Shown: positions 1-6,251 of the stretch, in pieces
How the letters are laid out: each line of letters starts with the position of its first letter
Numbering within the stretch: the stretch's first letter is position 1
The notes under the pieces: generated by a model
The model's database searches: none
What the model saw: only the letters and a program-made list of their open reading frames with translations
What the model was told of the DNA's origin: nothing
Made by a program: the position numbers and the translations under genes
Assembly: GCA_013203725.1 (NCBI GenBank)
Contig: JABMPK010000066.1
Span: forward strand, 1 to 9,301
Origin: Candidatus Uhrbacteria bacterium
GTDB taxonomy: Bacteria; Patescibacteriota; Patescibacteriia; UBA9934; UBA11717
DNA length: 9,301 bases
Direction of reading: 5' to 3'

Positions 1-97
1 CGCCCATTGAACATTTAAACTTTAATAATTGTATATTGACTTATAATTTAAAACTTAAAATTGCTTGCAAATAGCCACTTAAACTAGCAGTACTAGC

Positions 98-123
98 GGG
101 GGACAGATTTAAATCTGTCCCCC
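98..123. repeat. Perfect 26-bp palindrome downstream of clpP
   Basis: The 13-base arm GGGGGACAGATTT at 98-110 is followed directly by its exact reverse complement at 111-123. It lies in the gap beyond the clpP stop codon and has no T-tract on either side, so it is not a standard intrinsic terminator. From memory, GGGGACAGATTT-type palindromes recur in the intergenic gaps of many bacteria; a REP-like repeat is the most likely identity, but this is not tested here. Confidence 0.8.
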
Positions 124-126
124 CAC

Positions 127-158
127 CTAGCAATGCCAGCATATACTGGCATTGCTAG
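127..158. repeat. 13-bp inverted repeat with 6-base loop
   Basis: CTAGCAATGCCAG at 127-139 and its exact complement at 146-158 flank the loop CATATA. It starts three bases after the palindrome at 98-123. Further CTAGC motifs stand at 84 and 93. On the minus strand it would form a strong hairpin in any transcript that reads past clpP, which could protect the 3' end, but no U-tract follows. Confidence 0.8.
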
Positions 159-161
159 CGC

Positions 162-181
162 GGACGCGCTGACGGGCGTCC
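162..181. other. Small hairpin just after the clpP stop
   Basis: GGACGC at 162-167 pairs with GCGTCC at 176-181 over an 8-base loop, ending five bases beyond the clpP stop codon. No U-tract follows on the minus strand. It may be part of the clpP 3' end, together with the two inverted repeats that follow in that direction, but a termination role is only inferred. Confidence 0.4.
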
Positions 182-186
182 CTACA

Positions 187-762
187 TTACCTTATTATCT
201 TGTCTATCAATCCGTACTCCAACGCCTGTTTTGCATTCAAGAAGTTGTCTCGTTCCGTGTCGTCTGTAACTTTCTTGATCGACTGCCCGGTGTTCTTGGC
301 GAGAATCTTGTTTAGGTCTTCCTTCATCTGCAAAATTCGCTCGGCGTGAATCTTGATGTCTGTCGCCTGACCTTGTGTACCTCCCAAGACTTGGTGAATC
401 ATCACCTCTGAGTTTGGCAAACAGTACCGCTTCCCCTTTGCGCCAGAGCTTAGCAAGAAAGCTCCCATTGACGCCGCCATTCCAATACAGATCGTAGAGA
501 CATCCGGCTTGATGTATTGCATCGTGTCGTAGATAGCGAGCCCGGCTGTAACCGATCCTCCTGGTGAGTTTATGTAAATCGAAATGTCCTTCGCTTTGTC
601 TTGACTCGACAAGAACAAAAGTTGAGCAATGATTGAGTTTGCAACACTGTCGTCGATTGGGCCACCCAAAAAGATAATGCGGTCTTTTAGTAAACGTGAG
701 TAAATGTCGTAAGCGCGCTCACCGTTCGCGGTTTTTTCTATAACTGTTGGGATCAGGTTCAT
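187..762 (-). CDS. clpP: ATP-dependent Clp protease proteolytic subunit ClpP
   Basis: ClpP is the serine peptidase that forms a double heptameric barrel and degrades proteins fed to it by ClpX- or ClpA/C-type unfoldases in the cytoplasm. The 191-aa product is full length for the family. The visible landmarks are YINSPGG (63-69), the nucleophile Ser98 in GMAASMGA, catalytic His123 in MIHQ, and Asp172 in DDTERDNF, the expected triad order and spacing. I chose the ATG at 762 because it begins the family N-terminus (MNLIPTVIE) and follows an extended -10 box; the same frame stays open to 1410, but that stretch lacks ClpP similarity and runs antisense to another gene. There is no Shine-Dalgarno site. 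No Clp ATPase is in the window. Downstream lie three hairpins but no classical terminator. Confidence 0.97.
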   Translation of the reverse strand: MNLIPTVIEKTANGERAYDIYSRLLKDRIIFLGGPIDDSVANSIIAQLLFLSSQDKAKDISIYINSPGGSVTAGLAIYDTMQYIKPDVSTICIGMAASMGAFLLSSGAKGKRYCLPNSEVMIHQVLGGTQGQATDIKIHAERILQMKEDLNKILAKNTGQSIKKVTDDTERDNFLNAKQALEYGLIDKIIR

Positions 763-786
763 ATGTTTGGATATTATTGTTTTTGC

Positions 787-795
787 ATTATACCA
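787..795 (-). promoter_or_regulatory. Extended -10 promoter of clpP
   Basis: Read on the minus strand the site is TGGTATAAT: a perfect TATAAT (787-792) with a TG one base upstream. No good -35 box is visible, which fits an extended -10 promoter. Transcription would start near 780, giving a leader of about 18 bases without a Shine-Dalgarno site. Confidence 0.65.
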
Positions 796-814
796 CGTCA
801 CCCACAAGCCTATG

Positions 815-843
815 TTGACGAACAGCATAAAATCCCGTATAAA
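815..843 (+). promoter_or_regulatory. Sigma70-type promoter of the 1006-1398 gene
   Basis: TTGACG (815-820) and TATAAA (838-843) are separated by exactly 17 bases. The start of transcription would be near 850. It faces away from the clpP promoter, the two -10 boxes being about 45 bases apart, so clpP and this gene are divergently transcribed from one short region. Confidence 0.65.
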
Positions 844-849
844 GTTTGG

Positions 850-1005
850 GCTACAGAGGCAATGACGCCTCGTGCAAGATTGGAGTGCTTTTTGAGAGCA
901 CAAGCAGGTACTTGGTACTCGAGGGGAACCTTCAGCGGCGGGATGCACGCGCGTGCGCCGCGAGGAGATGCGGGCTTTACGCTCAGGAGAGGGCGACGGA
1001 GCGAG
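850..1005 (+). other. Long G+C-rich leader or N-terminal extension
   Basis: This stretch lies between the predicted transcription start and the ATG at 1006. It contains a small hairpin (GTGCT 885-889 with AGCAC 897-901) and a perfect 12-base palindrome GCACGCGCGTGC (945-956). It is also open in the frame of the gene, with an ATG at 862, but the translation is Arg/Gly-rich and looks non-coding. Either an untranslated structured leader or a genuine N-terminal extension is possible; I favour the leader. Confidence 0.35.
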
Positions 1006-1398
1006 ATGAAGACCAGTCGAATCCGACAGATCTGCAACGAAGACTCGATCGGCCGTGTGCTGACCGAGATCGCAGACGGACGCATCAAGTCGATCGGACT
1101 GGATCAGAACGGCATCCCGCTCTACATCGTGGAAGTGCGCGCAGAAGTTGGTTCGTTGCGTCTGTTGATCTCGTTCCGCGAGGCCAAGCGCAGCGAAGTC
1201 AAGAACGGCCGTCGCCGGAAGAGGAAGACGACCTTCGCACTGGTTCGCATCAAGAGCCTGAACGCCCTCGCCATCGCTGACGAGTGGTATCAGAACCACA
1301 GCCCGACCGAGACGCTGCTTGGCGATCTGCCCACGGTCAAGCTGATCGAGATGAAGATGCCCACCGCCGGCACGCGAAGCTGGCTGAAGAGCGCGTAG
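1006..1398 (+). CDS. Unrecognised 130-aa hypothetical protein
   Basis: I do not recognise this protein. It is visibly richer in G+C than clpP and the DHH gene beside it and uses third-position G/C codons. It has no signal peptide, membrane segment or cysteine cluster. Residues 25-60 alternate hydrophobic and polar residues as in a beta sheet (KSIGLDQNGIPLYIVEVRAE), followed by a very basic patch NGRRRKRK at 67-74 and a second strand-like stretch TFALVRIK (76-83). The compact beta-rich fold with a basic patch could bind nucleic acid, but that is a guess. The ATG at 1006 is preceded by AGGAGAGGG (985-993) and GGAG (998-1001), one of few purine-rich ribosome-site candidates in the window; ATGs at 862 and 943 are in-frame alternatives. 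It converges on the DHH gene with a 48-base gap. Confidence 0.6.
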   Translation: MKTSRIRQICNEDSIGRVLTEIADGRIKSIGLDQNGIPLYIVEVRAEVGSLRLLISFREAKRSEVKNGRRRKRKTTFALVRIKSLNALAIADEWYQNHSPTETLLGDLPTVKLIEMKMPTAGTRSWLKSA

Positions 1399-1418
1399 AC
1401 GAGTACCCAAACGACGTT

Positions 1419-1453
1419 CCGTCCTGCCTTCATCGGTGGGGCGGATTTATTTT
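1419..1453 (+). terminator. Weak terminator-like hairpin after the 1006-1398 gene
   Basis: CCGTCC (1419-1424) can pair with GGGCGG (1439-1444) through one G-U wobble, and ATTTATTTT follows. It overlaps the last codons of the convergent DHH gene. The 14-base loop and short stem make it a weak candidate. Confidence 0.3.
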
Positions 1454-2406
1454 ACAAAAACTTTGTTTCCCTTTTTAACAATCGATCCTTTAACCGTAAA
1501 CCCGCACGACCCTGGGTGCCCACCACCTCCTGGAAACTGTTTTGCAAGCTTAGACACATCTACTGAGTGGGACCGCATACTAACTTTTACGCCCCCCTTG
1601 TTCGGCAACTCTTTTAAAAACATCACAACAGCAACATCTAATGTTGCGCCAAGATAATCCATCACCTCAAAGTAATCTTCGTGCCCCGTTTGCGTCGACT
1701 CTAGGTCGGCGCGAGTTACATACACAACAGCAAGGCTTAGTGATGGAATCTTAACAGCACGTTCAAAAATTCTACCCCACAATTGCAGACGCTTTACCGG
1801 GTAACTTTTAACAATCTTGCTTACAACATCTTTGATTGACCCTCCAGCCAACAGTAACTCACTCGCCCGCTCCACAGAACCAGATTGAGTAACAGCATTT
1901 GTAAGCACGCCAGTGTCTGTCATGATCCCTGTGATCAAACACTTCGCCATGTCACGTGTGATAGATACTTTTTGATCCGTCATGTACTCGTACACCAACT
2001 CACACGTTGAACTGAGGTCTGGGTCAACAATACTGATGTCACCAAAACCGGAGTTTGAAGCGTGATGGTCGAATACAATAAGTGGGGTTCGTCGAATGTG
2101 AAATTTTAGTATGTTATTTACAAAGGCTTCTCGCGAAGAATCAAAAACCACAACAAGATCCACACTCGCATCCTTGAGCACATCTTGTTCTCGCGTAACC
2201 GCATCAATCCCCGGCAAAAACTTCAACATATCCATAATCTCCGACCCCGCATAGTGAGTCACTTTCTTCCCAAGCCCCTGCAAATATTCCGAAAAAGCCA
2301 AACTTGAACCAAACGTATCACCATCGGATCGTTCATCGGTCACAAGAAGAATGTGTTGGGCCGTGTCGACAAGCTCACGCACCGCCTGGAATTGGAGAGA
2401 TTTCAT
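1447..2406 (-). CDS. DHH/DHHA1 family phosphoesterase, NrnA-like
   Basis: Members of this family use two metal ions to hydrolyse short oligoribonucleotides, pAp or cyclic dinucleotides in the cytoplasm. The 319-aa product has the usual length and order: motif I TDERSDGDTFGS (23-34, Asp28 and Asp30), motif II FDSS (Asp89), the signature DHH (113-115), motif IV TDTG (163-166), then a DHHA1 domain with VSMRS (275-279) and GGGGH (293-297). The His that normally opens motif I (THENPDGD-like) is Asp24 here, so one metal ligand is changed. The ATG at 2406 fits the family N-terminus; no Shine-Dalgarno site is visible. The gene faces away from smc and converges on the 1006-1398 gene. NrnA and GdpP/DhhP-like phosphodiesterases share this core, so the substrate cannot be assigned, though the lack of sensor or membrane domains favours an NrnA type. 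Confidence 0.9.
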   Translation of the reverse strand: MKSLQFQAVRELVDTAQHILLVTDERSDGDTFGSSLAFSEYLQGLGKKVTHYAGSEIMDMLKFLPGIDAVTREQDVLKDASVDLVVVFDSSREAFVNNILKFHIRRTPLIVFDHHASNSGFGDISIVDPDLSSTCELVYEYMTDQKVSITRDMAKCLITGIMTDTGVLTNAVTQSGSVERASELLLAGGSIKDVVSKIVKSYPVKRLQLWGRIFERAVKIPSLSLAVVYVTRADLESTQTGHEDYFEVMDYLGATLDVAVVMFLKELPNKGGVKVSMRSHSVDVSKLAKQFPGGGGHPGSCGFTVKGSIVKKGNKVFVK

Positions 2407-2417
2407 AGCAATGCGTA

Positions 2418-2446
2418 AGCATATAGCAGATTCTGGATTGGGTCAA
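2418..2446 (-). promoter_or_regulatory. Promoter of the DHH phosphoesterase gene
   Basis: On the minus strand TTGACC (2441-2446) and TATGCT (2418-2423) are separated by exactly 17 bases. The start codon is 11 bases beyond the -10 box, so the leader would be only about 5 bases long. Confidence 0.55.
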
Positions 2447-2480
2447 GGGCGATGTGTCGCGATCTAGAGCCCAGCTGCCT

Positions 2481-2572
2481 TTCTGTCATTGCGACGAATG
2501 GAAGCAACCTCGTTCGGGACGCTCAAGAGATTGCTTATTGAGGTTGCTTCGCTACCGCTCGCAATGACAGAA
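2481..2572. repeat. Imperfect inverted repeat of about 90 bp
   Basis: The outer arms TTCTGTCATTGCGA (2481-2494) and its complement (2559-2572) are exact, and a second pair, GAAGCAACCTC (2501-2511) with GAGGTTGCTTC (2540-2550), is nested inside. From memory, GTCATTGCGA...GAAGCAA phrases of this type are dispersed repeats in the intergenic gaps of many bacteria; I treat it as a non-coding dispersed repeat. It is not followed by a T-tract. Confidence 0.75.
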
Positions 2573-2632
2573 GGGCTGCAACTGCTTAATGGCCAAGCGT
2601 AAAAAAGCAATATGTCAACCCAAGCTCCCACA

Positions 2633-2641
2633 TTATCCACA
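2633..2641 (+). other. Single DnaA-box-like 9-mer
   Basis: TTATCCACA matches the bacterial DnaA-box consensus exactly. It stands alone in the gap between the DHH gene and smc, and I found no second box close by. One match per window of this size is not rare by chance, so this is not evidence for an origin. Confidence 0.2.
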
Positions 2642-2676
2642 GCAACAAAACTCCCCGACCCCTGTAAACACTCAAA

Positions 2677-2725
2677 TATCTGAAAAAAGGTGCCTGCCAC
2701 CGTGGCAGGCACCTTTTTTCAGATA
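2677..2725. repeat. Near-perfect 49-bp palindrome with A/T tracts
   Basis: Arms 2677-2700 and 2702-2725 are exact complements of 24 bases around a single central C. The G+C-rich core (GGTGCCTGCCAC and its complement) is flanked by A6 and T6, so each strand has the form of an intrinsic terminator. Yet it lies between two divergent genes, where neither needs a terminator. A mobile or REP-like palindrome is the simplest reading; it could still block read-through in either direction. Confidence 0.85.
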
Positions 2726-2803
2726 AGCAAATCGTTTTCTCGTCAATCATATTGATTCGTTATCTCAAATTGTAAAATCACTTGAAAATTGCCAAATTGT
2801 CTA

Positions 2804-2827
2804 TTGAAATTACTTTTCTGCTATAAT
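2804..2827 (+). promoter_or_regulatory. Extended -10 promoter of smc
   Basis: A perfect TATAAT (2822-2827) is preceded by TG at 2819-2820, forming TGCTATAAT. Possible -35 boxes are poor: TTGTCT at 2797 (spacer 19) or TTGAAA at 2804 (spacer 12, too short). The chosen smc start codon begins eight bases after the -10 box, so transcription should start on or beside it, giving a leaderless mRNA. The whole 24-base segment is matched at 20 positions by the trmD promoter. Confidence 0.7.
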
Positions 2828-2834
2828 GCCAATC

Positions 2835-5114
2835 ATGTATCTCAAAGAACTGACCCTGCACGGGTTCAAAACGTTTGCTAAGAAGACTACGCTGGAGTTT
2901 ATGGCGCCGACTGCTGATTCCTGTGGAATCACTGCTATTGTTGGTCCTAACGGTTCTGGTAAGTCCAATGTCGCCGATGCTCTTAGATGGGTGTTGGGGG
3001 AGCAACGTATCAAAACGCTTCGTGGTAAAGCTGCGAGCGATGTTATTTTTTCTGGTTCAGACGGAAAGACACGATCAGGATTCGCGGAAGTGTCCGTCAC
3101 TTTCGGCGACGTAAGCGGTATCGAAGGGATCGAATTCTCTGAGGTAACCATCACACGTCGACTATACCGTGACGGTGAATCGCAATATCACATCAACAAC
3201 CAATCAGCTCGTCTTGCGGACATTCACATGTTGCTCGCGCAAGCCAATGTTGGTCAGAAGAGTTACGCGATCATTAACCAGGGGCAGATCGACCATGTAC
3301 TCGTTGCGTCACCCGAGGAACGCAAAGGTTTTTTTGACGATGCTACTGGTGTTAAGCCGTTACAACTAAAACGACACTCGGCTGCGCTTAAAATAAACCG
3401 CACGCGCGATAACTTGAACCAGGCAGAACTGCTTGTAGAAGAAATCGCCCCAAGACTTCGTACGCTAAAGCGTCTTATCACTCGCCTTTCACAGCGCGAG
3501 GAAGTGGAGTCGCAACTCAAGTTGAAGCAAGTGCAATATTATGGAACGCTTTGGAACACAGTGCAGGAACAGTTGAAGACCGAGCTGTCCGCATTCGACA
3601 GGATCGATATTTCTGTAAAAAAACAGGTTGGGATTTTGGATAGCGAACGTGAGGCGTTTAAGAAAATCGAAGAAGCTGCAAAGGCTGACGACAAAGCAAA
3701 GGACGAGGTCGCATCGGCGGCTATAAGTGAACTTCAGAATCGATACGAAGCGCTTCAAGAGAAGCGAACACAAATTCAAGAAGAGCGATTCCAGATTCAG
3801 AAAGGAATAGAGCTTGCAAAAGTGCGCGCTGTGTCTAGTTGGACACCACTTCCCTTGTCAAAGATCATAGAAGGTATCGCAAACCTCAAGACTACTCTGT
3901 CGGAGCTCAAGAAAAAGCTCGCGAGCGATCAGCTTGAGGCGGTCGACCTAGACAATGCGTTCAAGAGCTCCGAAATGTTGCTGAACCGTTTGCAAAAACC
4001 CGCTCCTGAAGAAAAGGAAACCGATCCAGAGCTTCTAAAGAAGATCGACGAGCTGCGAAACGACGACGCCAAGGTTGTGACCGAGCTCACGATCGTGAAG
4101 CAGTCGATGCAGACTTCGGCAAAGGAGTCTAAGCAGGAACGAACCGAGTTATTCGCTCTACAACGACGTATGATGGCAGCTCAGGAGGAGTTGCATGACC
4201 TAGAGTCACAGCTCAACGGCCGCCGAGTTGCGCTTGCTCGTCTTGAAACACGAAGCGAGGACTTGGAGCGCGACATGAAGGAAGTGTTTAGTGGTAATGA
4301 TAGCGAGGCACGATCGTTCAAGGATAGTGCCGATACAGATAAGCTCTATCCAGAGATTCAACAGCTTCGTCACAGACTAGATTTGATTGGTGGCATCGAC
4401 GAAGAGACTGTTAAAGAGTTCGAAGAAGCCAATACTCGCCACGAGTTTCTAGAAAACCAGATCGCTGATCTTGTTCAAGCGCTCAACGACACGGAGAAGA
4501 TCATCCAAGAGCTCGACGATCAGATTACGGCGCAATCGTCACGGCTATTCAAAGATATCCAGCAACACTTTGAGCATTACTTCAAGATTCTGTTCCGTGG
4601 AGGCAAGGCGGGGCTTGTTGAGATCAAAGCCAAAGACGTCGCGCCAGAGAATCTGCCAGCTCCGACTGTCACGGACGACGCGGGCGAGCCCGTTGTGATC
4701 GATGAGGAGGATGAAAAGCCTAAGATGACCAAGCGAGAAGCAGAACGAATCGTCGGCGTCGACATATTTGCAACTCCACCAGGCAAGAAGTTGAAAAACA
4801 TCAACTTACTTTCCGGTGGCGAACGAGCGTTGACGTCAATCGCTCTGATATCCGCAGTCATGGCTACCAACCCCTCACCTTTCGTGGTTCTGGACGAGGT
4901 GGACGCCGCACTCGACGAAGCGAACACTGTAAGGTTCGCCGAGATTGTCAGCGAGCTCTGTGGCAAGACGCAGTTTGTAGTTATCACACACAATCGCGCA
5001 ACTATGCACACTGCAGACGCGCTTTACGGTGTAACTATGAACAATGACGGAATCTCTCAACTACTTTCAGTTAAGTTAGAGGATGTCACTTCAGAGTCAT
5101 CAGCACGTAGATAA
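2835..5114 (+). CDS. smc: SMC-like chromosome segregation ATPase, short and hinge-less
   Basis: SMC proteins dimerise and extrude or clamp DNA loops to organise the chromosome. The 759-aa product has a full ABC head split across both ends: N-terminal strand MYLKELTLHGFKTF, Walker A GPNGSGKSN (37-45), Q-loop region NQGQID (148-153), then C-terminal LSGGERAL (659-666), Walker B FVVLDEVDA (683-691) and H-loop THN (718-720). The middle, about 175-570, is coiled-coil-like with a break near SSWTPLPLSK (334-343). Bacterial SMCs usually have about 1150-1200 aa with a globular hinge; no hinge-like segment or CxxC zinc hook is visible and each arm is about half the usual length. A charged insert (about 600-640) precedes the ATP-binding signature. 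An upstream ATG at 2826 lies inside the -10 box and is rejected. No scpA or scpB is in the window. Confidence 0.9.
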   Translation: MYLKELTLHGFKTFAKKTTLEFMAPTADSCGITAIVGPNGSGKSNVADALRWVLGEQRIKTLRGKAASDVIFSGSDGKTRSGFAEVSVTFGDVSGIEGIEFSEVTITRRLYRDGESQYHINNQSARLADIHMLLAQANVGQKSYAIINQGQIDHVLVASPEERKGFFDDATGVKPLQLKRHSAALKINRTRDNLNQAELLVEEIAPRLRTLKRLITRLSQREEVESQLKLKQVQYYGTLWNTVQEQLKTELSAFDRIDISVKKQVGILDSEREAFKKIEEAAKADDKAKDEVASAAISELQNRYEALQEKRTQIQEERFQIQKGIELAKVRAVSSWTPLPLSKIIEGIANLKTTLSELKKKLASDQLEAVDLDNAFKSSEMLLNRLQKPAPEEKETDPELLKKIDELRNDDAKVVTELTIVKQSMQTSAKESKQERTELFALQRRMMAAQEELHDLESQLNGRRVALARLETRSEDLERDMKEVFSGNDSEARSFKDSADTDKLYPEIQQLRHRLDLIGGIDEETVKEFEEANTRHEFLENQIADLVQALNDTEKIIQELDDQITAQSSRLFKDIQQHFEHYFKILFRGGKAGLVEIKAKDVAPENLPAPTVTDDAGEPVVIDEEDEKPKMTKREAERIVGVDIFATPPGKKLKNINLLSGGERALTSIALISAVMATNPSPFVVLDEVDAALDEANTVRFAEIVSELCGKTQFVVITHNRATMHTADALYGVTMNNDGISQLLSVKLEDVTSESSARR

Positions 5115-5122
5115 AAAATTTA

Positions 5123-5152
5123 CCCCACAGGACGAGTGTCCTGTGGGGTTTT
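5123..5152. terminator. Bidirectional terminator between smc and the 5156-6229 gene
   Basis: CCCCACAGGAC (5123-5133) and its exact complement (5138-5148) form an 11-bp stem with loop GAGT, followed by TTTT on the plus strand. On the minus strand the stem is followed by TAAATTTTTT. It therefore serves both convergent genes, ending eight bases after smc and three bases from the facing stop codon. Confidence 0.92.
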
Positions 5153-5155
5153 CGT

Positions 5156-6229
5156 TTACGCGCTTCGCTGAAACTCGTCGACCATTGCAACAAGCGTGTC
5201 TGCAAGGTCGTCGGAGTCAACGTATCGCTGGATCATGTCGTTCGCAGCGTCTTCCAACTGCGTGTCGTCGCTACAGTGGAGAGCGACGAGAGCTTCGAGC
5301 TCTTCTGCAGTCTCAACCGCGTACAGAGCCTCAGCGATCGAGCAGTCTTGGACGATTGCCAGGAAGTGCTGAACAGTTCTACCGGGTTGCGACGGGAACA
5401 TGAGCATGAGGACACGCTCATCGTGAGCCGCTCGCAGTTCCGCCAGGCGATCAGCCTCGCGCTGCTCCGCCCGCTCTGCATCGGAAGCTTGTTCTTCCTC
5501 GAATCCCAGAATCGCTTCACGGGCGAGCAACGCCCAACCGTGAAACAGCCTCTCGTCTTCATGGAAACCTGTCGAGCTCGGTCGCTCGTACACCTGAGCC
5601 TTCAGCTTGAACACGTTGATGTTGTCGTGTCCCGCCGGCCGCTCTGCGACCGGCAACCTGCGGCATCGAATGCGCACAAACCGATCCACCTCAACTGGCA
5701 CACCCGTGAAGTTGAGCATGGTCTCACGCAAGAACACCACACCTTGCACTTCTCGAGCCATCGAAAACCTCAGCAGTCCCGGATAGACACCCAACTTGCC
5801 GTCGGATGTAGTGAAGTAGTGATCTCGTGTACGCAGTGGACGATCTTCATCTCCCCACACCACGAACATCTTCCGAGTACCCTCTACCTCCGACCGAACA
5901 CTGCTGCATGCGCCGGAGCCTTTGCGACGGAGTGTGAGTACGCCTGAGACCATCGCGAAACCGTTCCGGTCTCCAAGCTCAGCATCCTCAGCCTCCATCG
6001 AGAACGTCATCATGCTTGATCCAGAGAACCCGCGAACCGCCGTCCTGAGGAACTTCATGATCCTCTCGGCGTATTCCCCGGTCTCTACAACAAAGAAATC
6101 ACCACCATCGGACCTGTTCCGACTCACCAACGACACCGCATCACCACTCTCTCGCGCTACTTCAACCAACTCTACCGCAGAATCCTGCGAATCCGTGCAG
6201 GTAGCGGGCAACAACAATGGAACTTGCAT
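5156..6229 (-). CDS. Unrecognised 357-aa hypothetical protein
   Basis: I do not recognise this protein. It has no signal peptide or membrane segment and is probably cytoplasmic. Residues 1-60 and 90-215 look like mixed alpha/beta structure with many beta-like runs (FFVVETG 45-51, KMFVVWGDED 120-129, GVVFLRETMLNF 163-174). Residues 226-275 are a long charged helix (GFEEEQASDAERAEQREADR 242-261) and the last 85 residues are acidic and helical. The ATG at 6229 is chosen because GGAGG (6234-6238 on the minus strand) lies four bases upstream, the clearest Shine-Dalgarno site in the window; the frame remains open to 6301. It is richer in G+C than smc and rpsP and resembles the 1006-1398 gene in codon style, so a shared foreign or lineage-specific origin is possible. 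Confidence 0.75.
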   Translation of the reverse strand: MQVPLLLPATCTDSQDSAVELVEVARESGDAVSLVSRNRSDGGDFFVVETGEYAERIMKFLRTAVRGFSGSSMMTFSMEAEDAELGDRNGFAMVSGVLTLRRKGSGACSSVRSEVEGTRKMFVVWGDEDRPLRTRDHYFTTSDGKLGVYPGLLRFSMAREVQGVVFLRETMLNFTGVPVEVDRFVRIRCRRLPVAERPAGHDNINVFKLKAQVYERPSSTGFHEDERLFHGWALLAREAILGFEEEQASDAERAEQREADRLAELRAAHDERVLMLMFPSQPGRTVQHFLAIVQDCSIAEALYAVETAEELEALVALHCSDDTQLEDAANDMIQRYVDSDDLADTLVAMVDEFQRSA

Positions 6230-6251
6230 CGATCCTCCAATCTCTCGGTTT

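Noticed and set aside
1..97. Promoter in the A+T-rich left edge (TTGAAC at 7, TATATT at 32)
   Set aside because: The spacer is 19 bases, the boxes are weak in a very A+T-rich stretch, and no gene follows on the plus strand.
846..1280. Overlapping plus-strand frame of 144 aa
   Set aside because: Arg-rich translation typical of a shifted frame in G+C-rich coding sequence; the 1006-1398 frame has the better composition, promoter and ribosome site.
763..1410. Long minus-strand extension that would add 216 residues before ClpP
   Set aside because: ClpP begins normally at 762 behind an extended -10 box; the extension has no ClpP similarity and is antisense to the G+C-rich 1006-1398 gene, whose codon bias explains the open frame.
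2633..2641. Replication origin suggested by a DnaA box
   Set aside because: Only one box is present, with no cluster, no adjacent dnaA or dnaN, and no clear unwinding region.
2464..2712. Open frame in the gap between the DHH gene and smc
   Set aside because: It consists of the two inverted repeats read through; the translation has no protein character and there is no promoter.
2826..2834. Upstream ATG for smc
   Set aside because: This ATG lies inside the TATAAT box, so it would not be transcribed; MYLKEL at 2835 matches the usual SMC start.
5233..5947. Several long frames antisense to or shifted from the 5156-6229 gene
   Set aside because: They are shadows of a G+C-rich gene; the 5156-6229 frame has the Shine-Dalgarno site, the promoter and a shared terminator.
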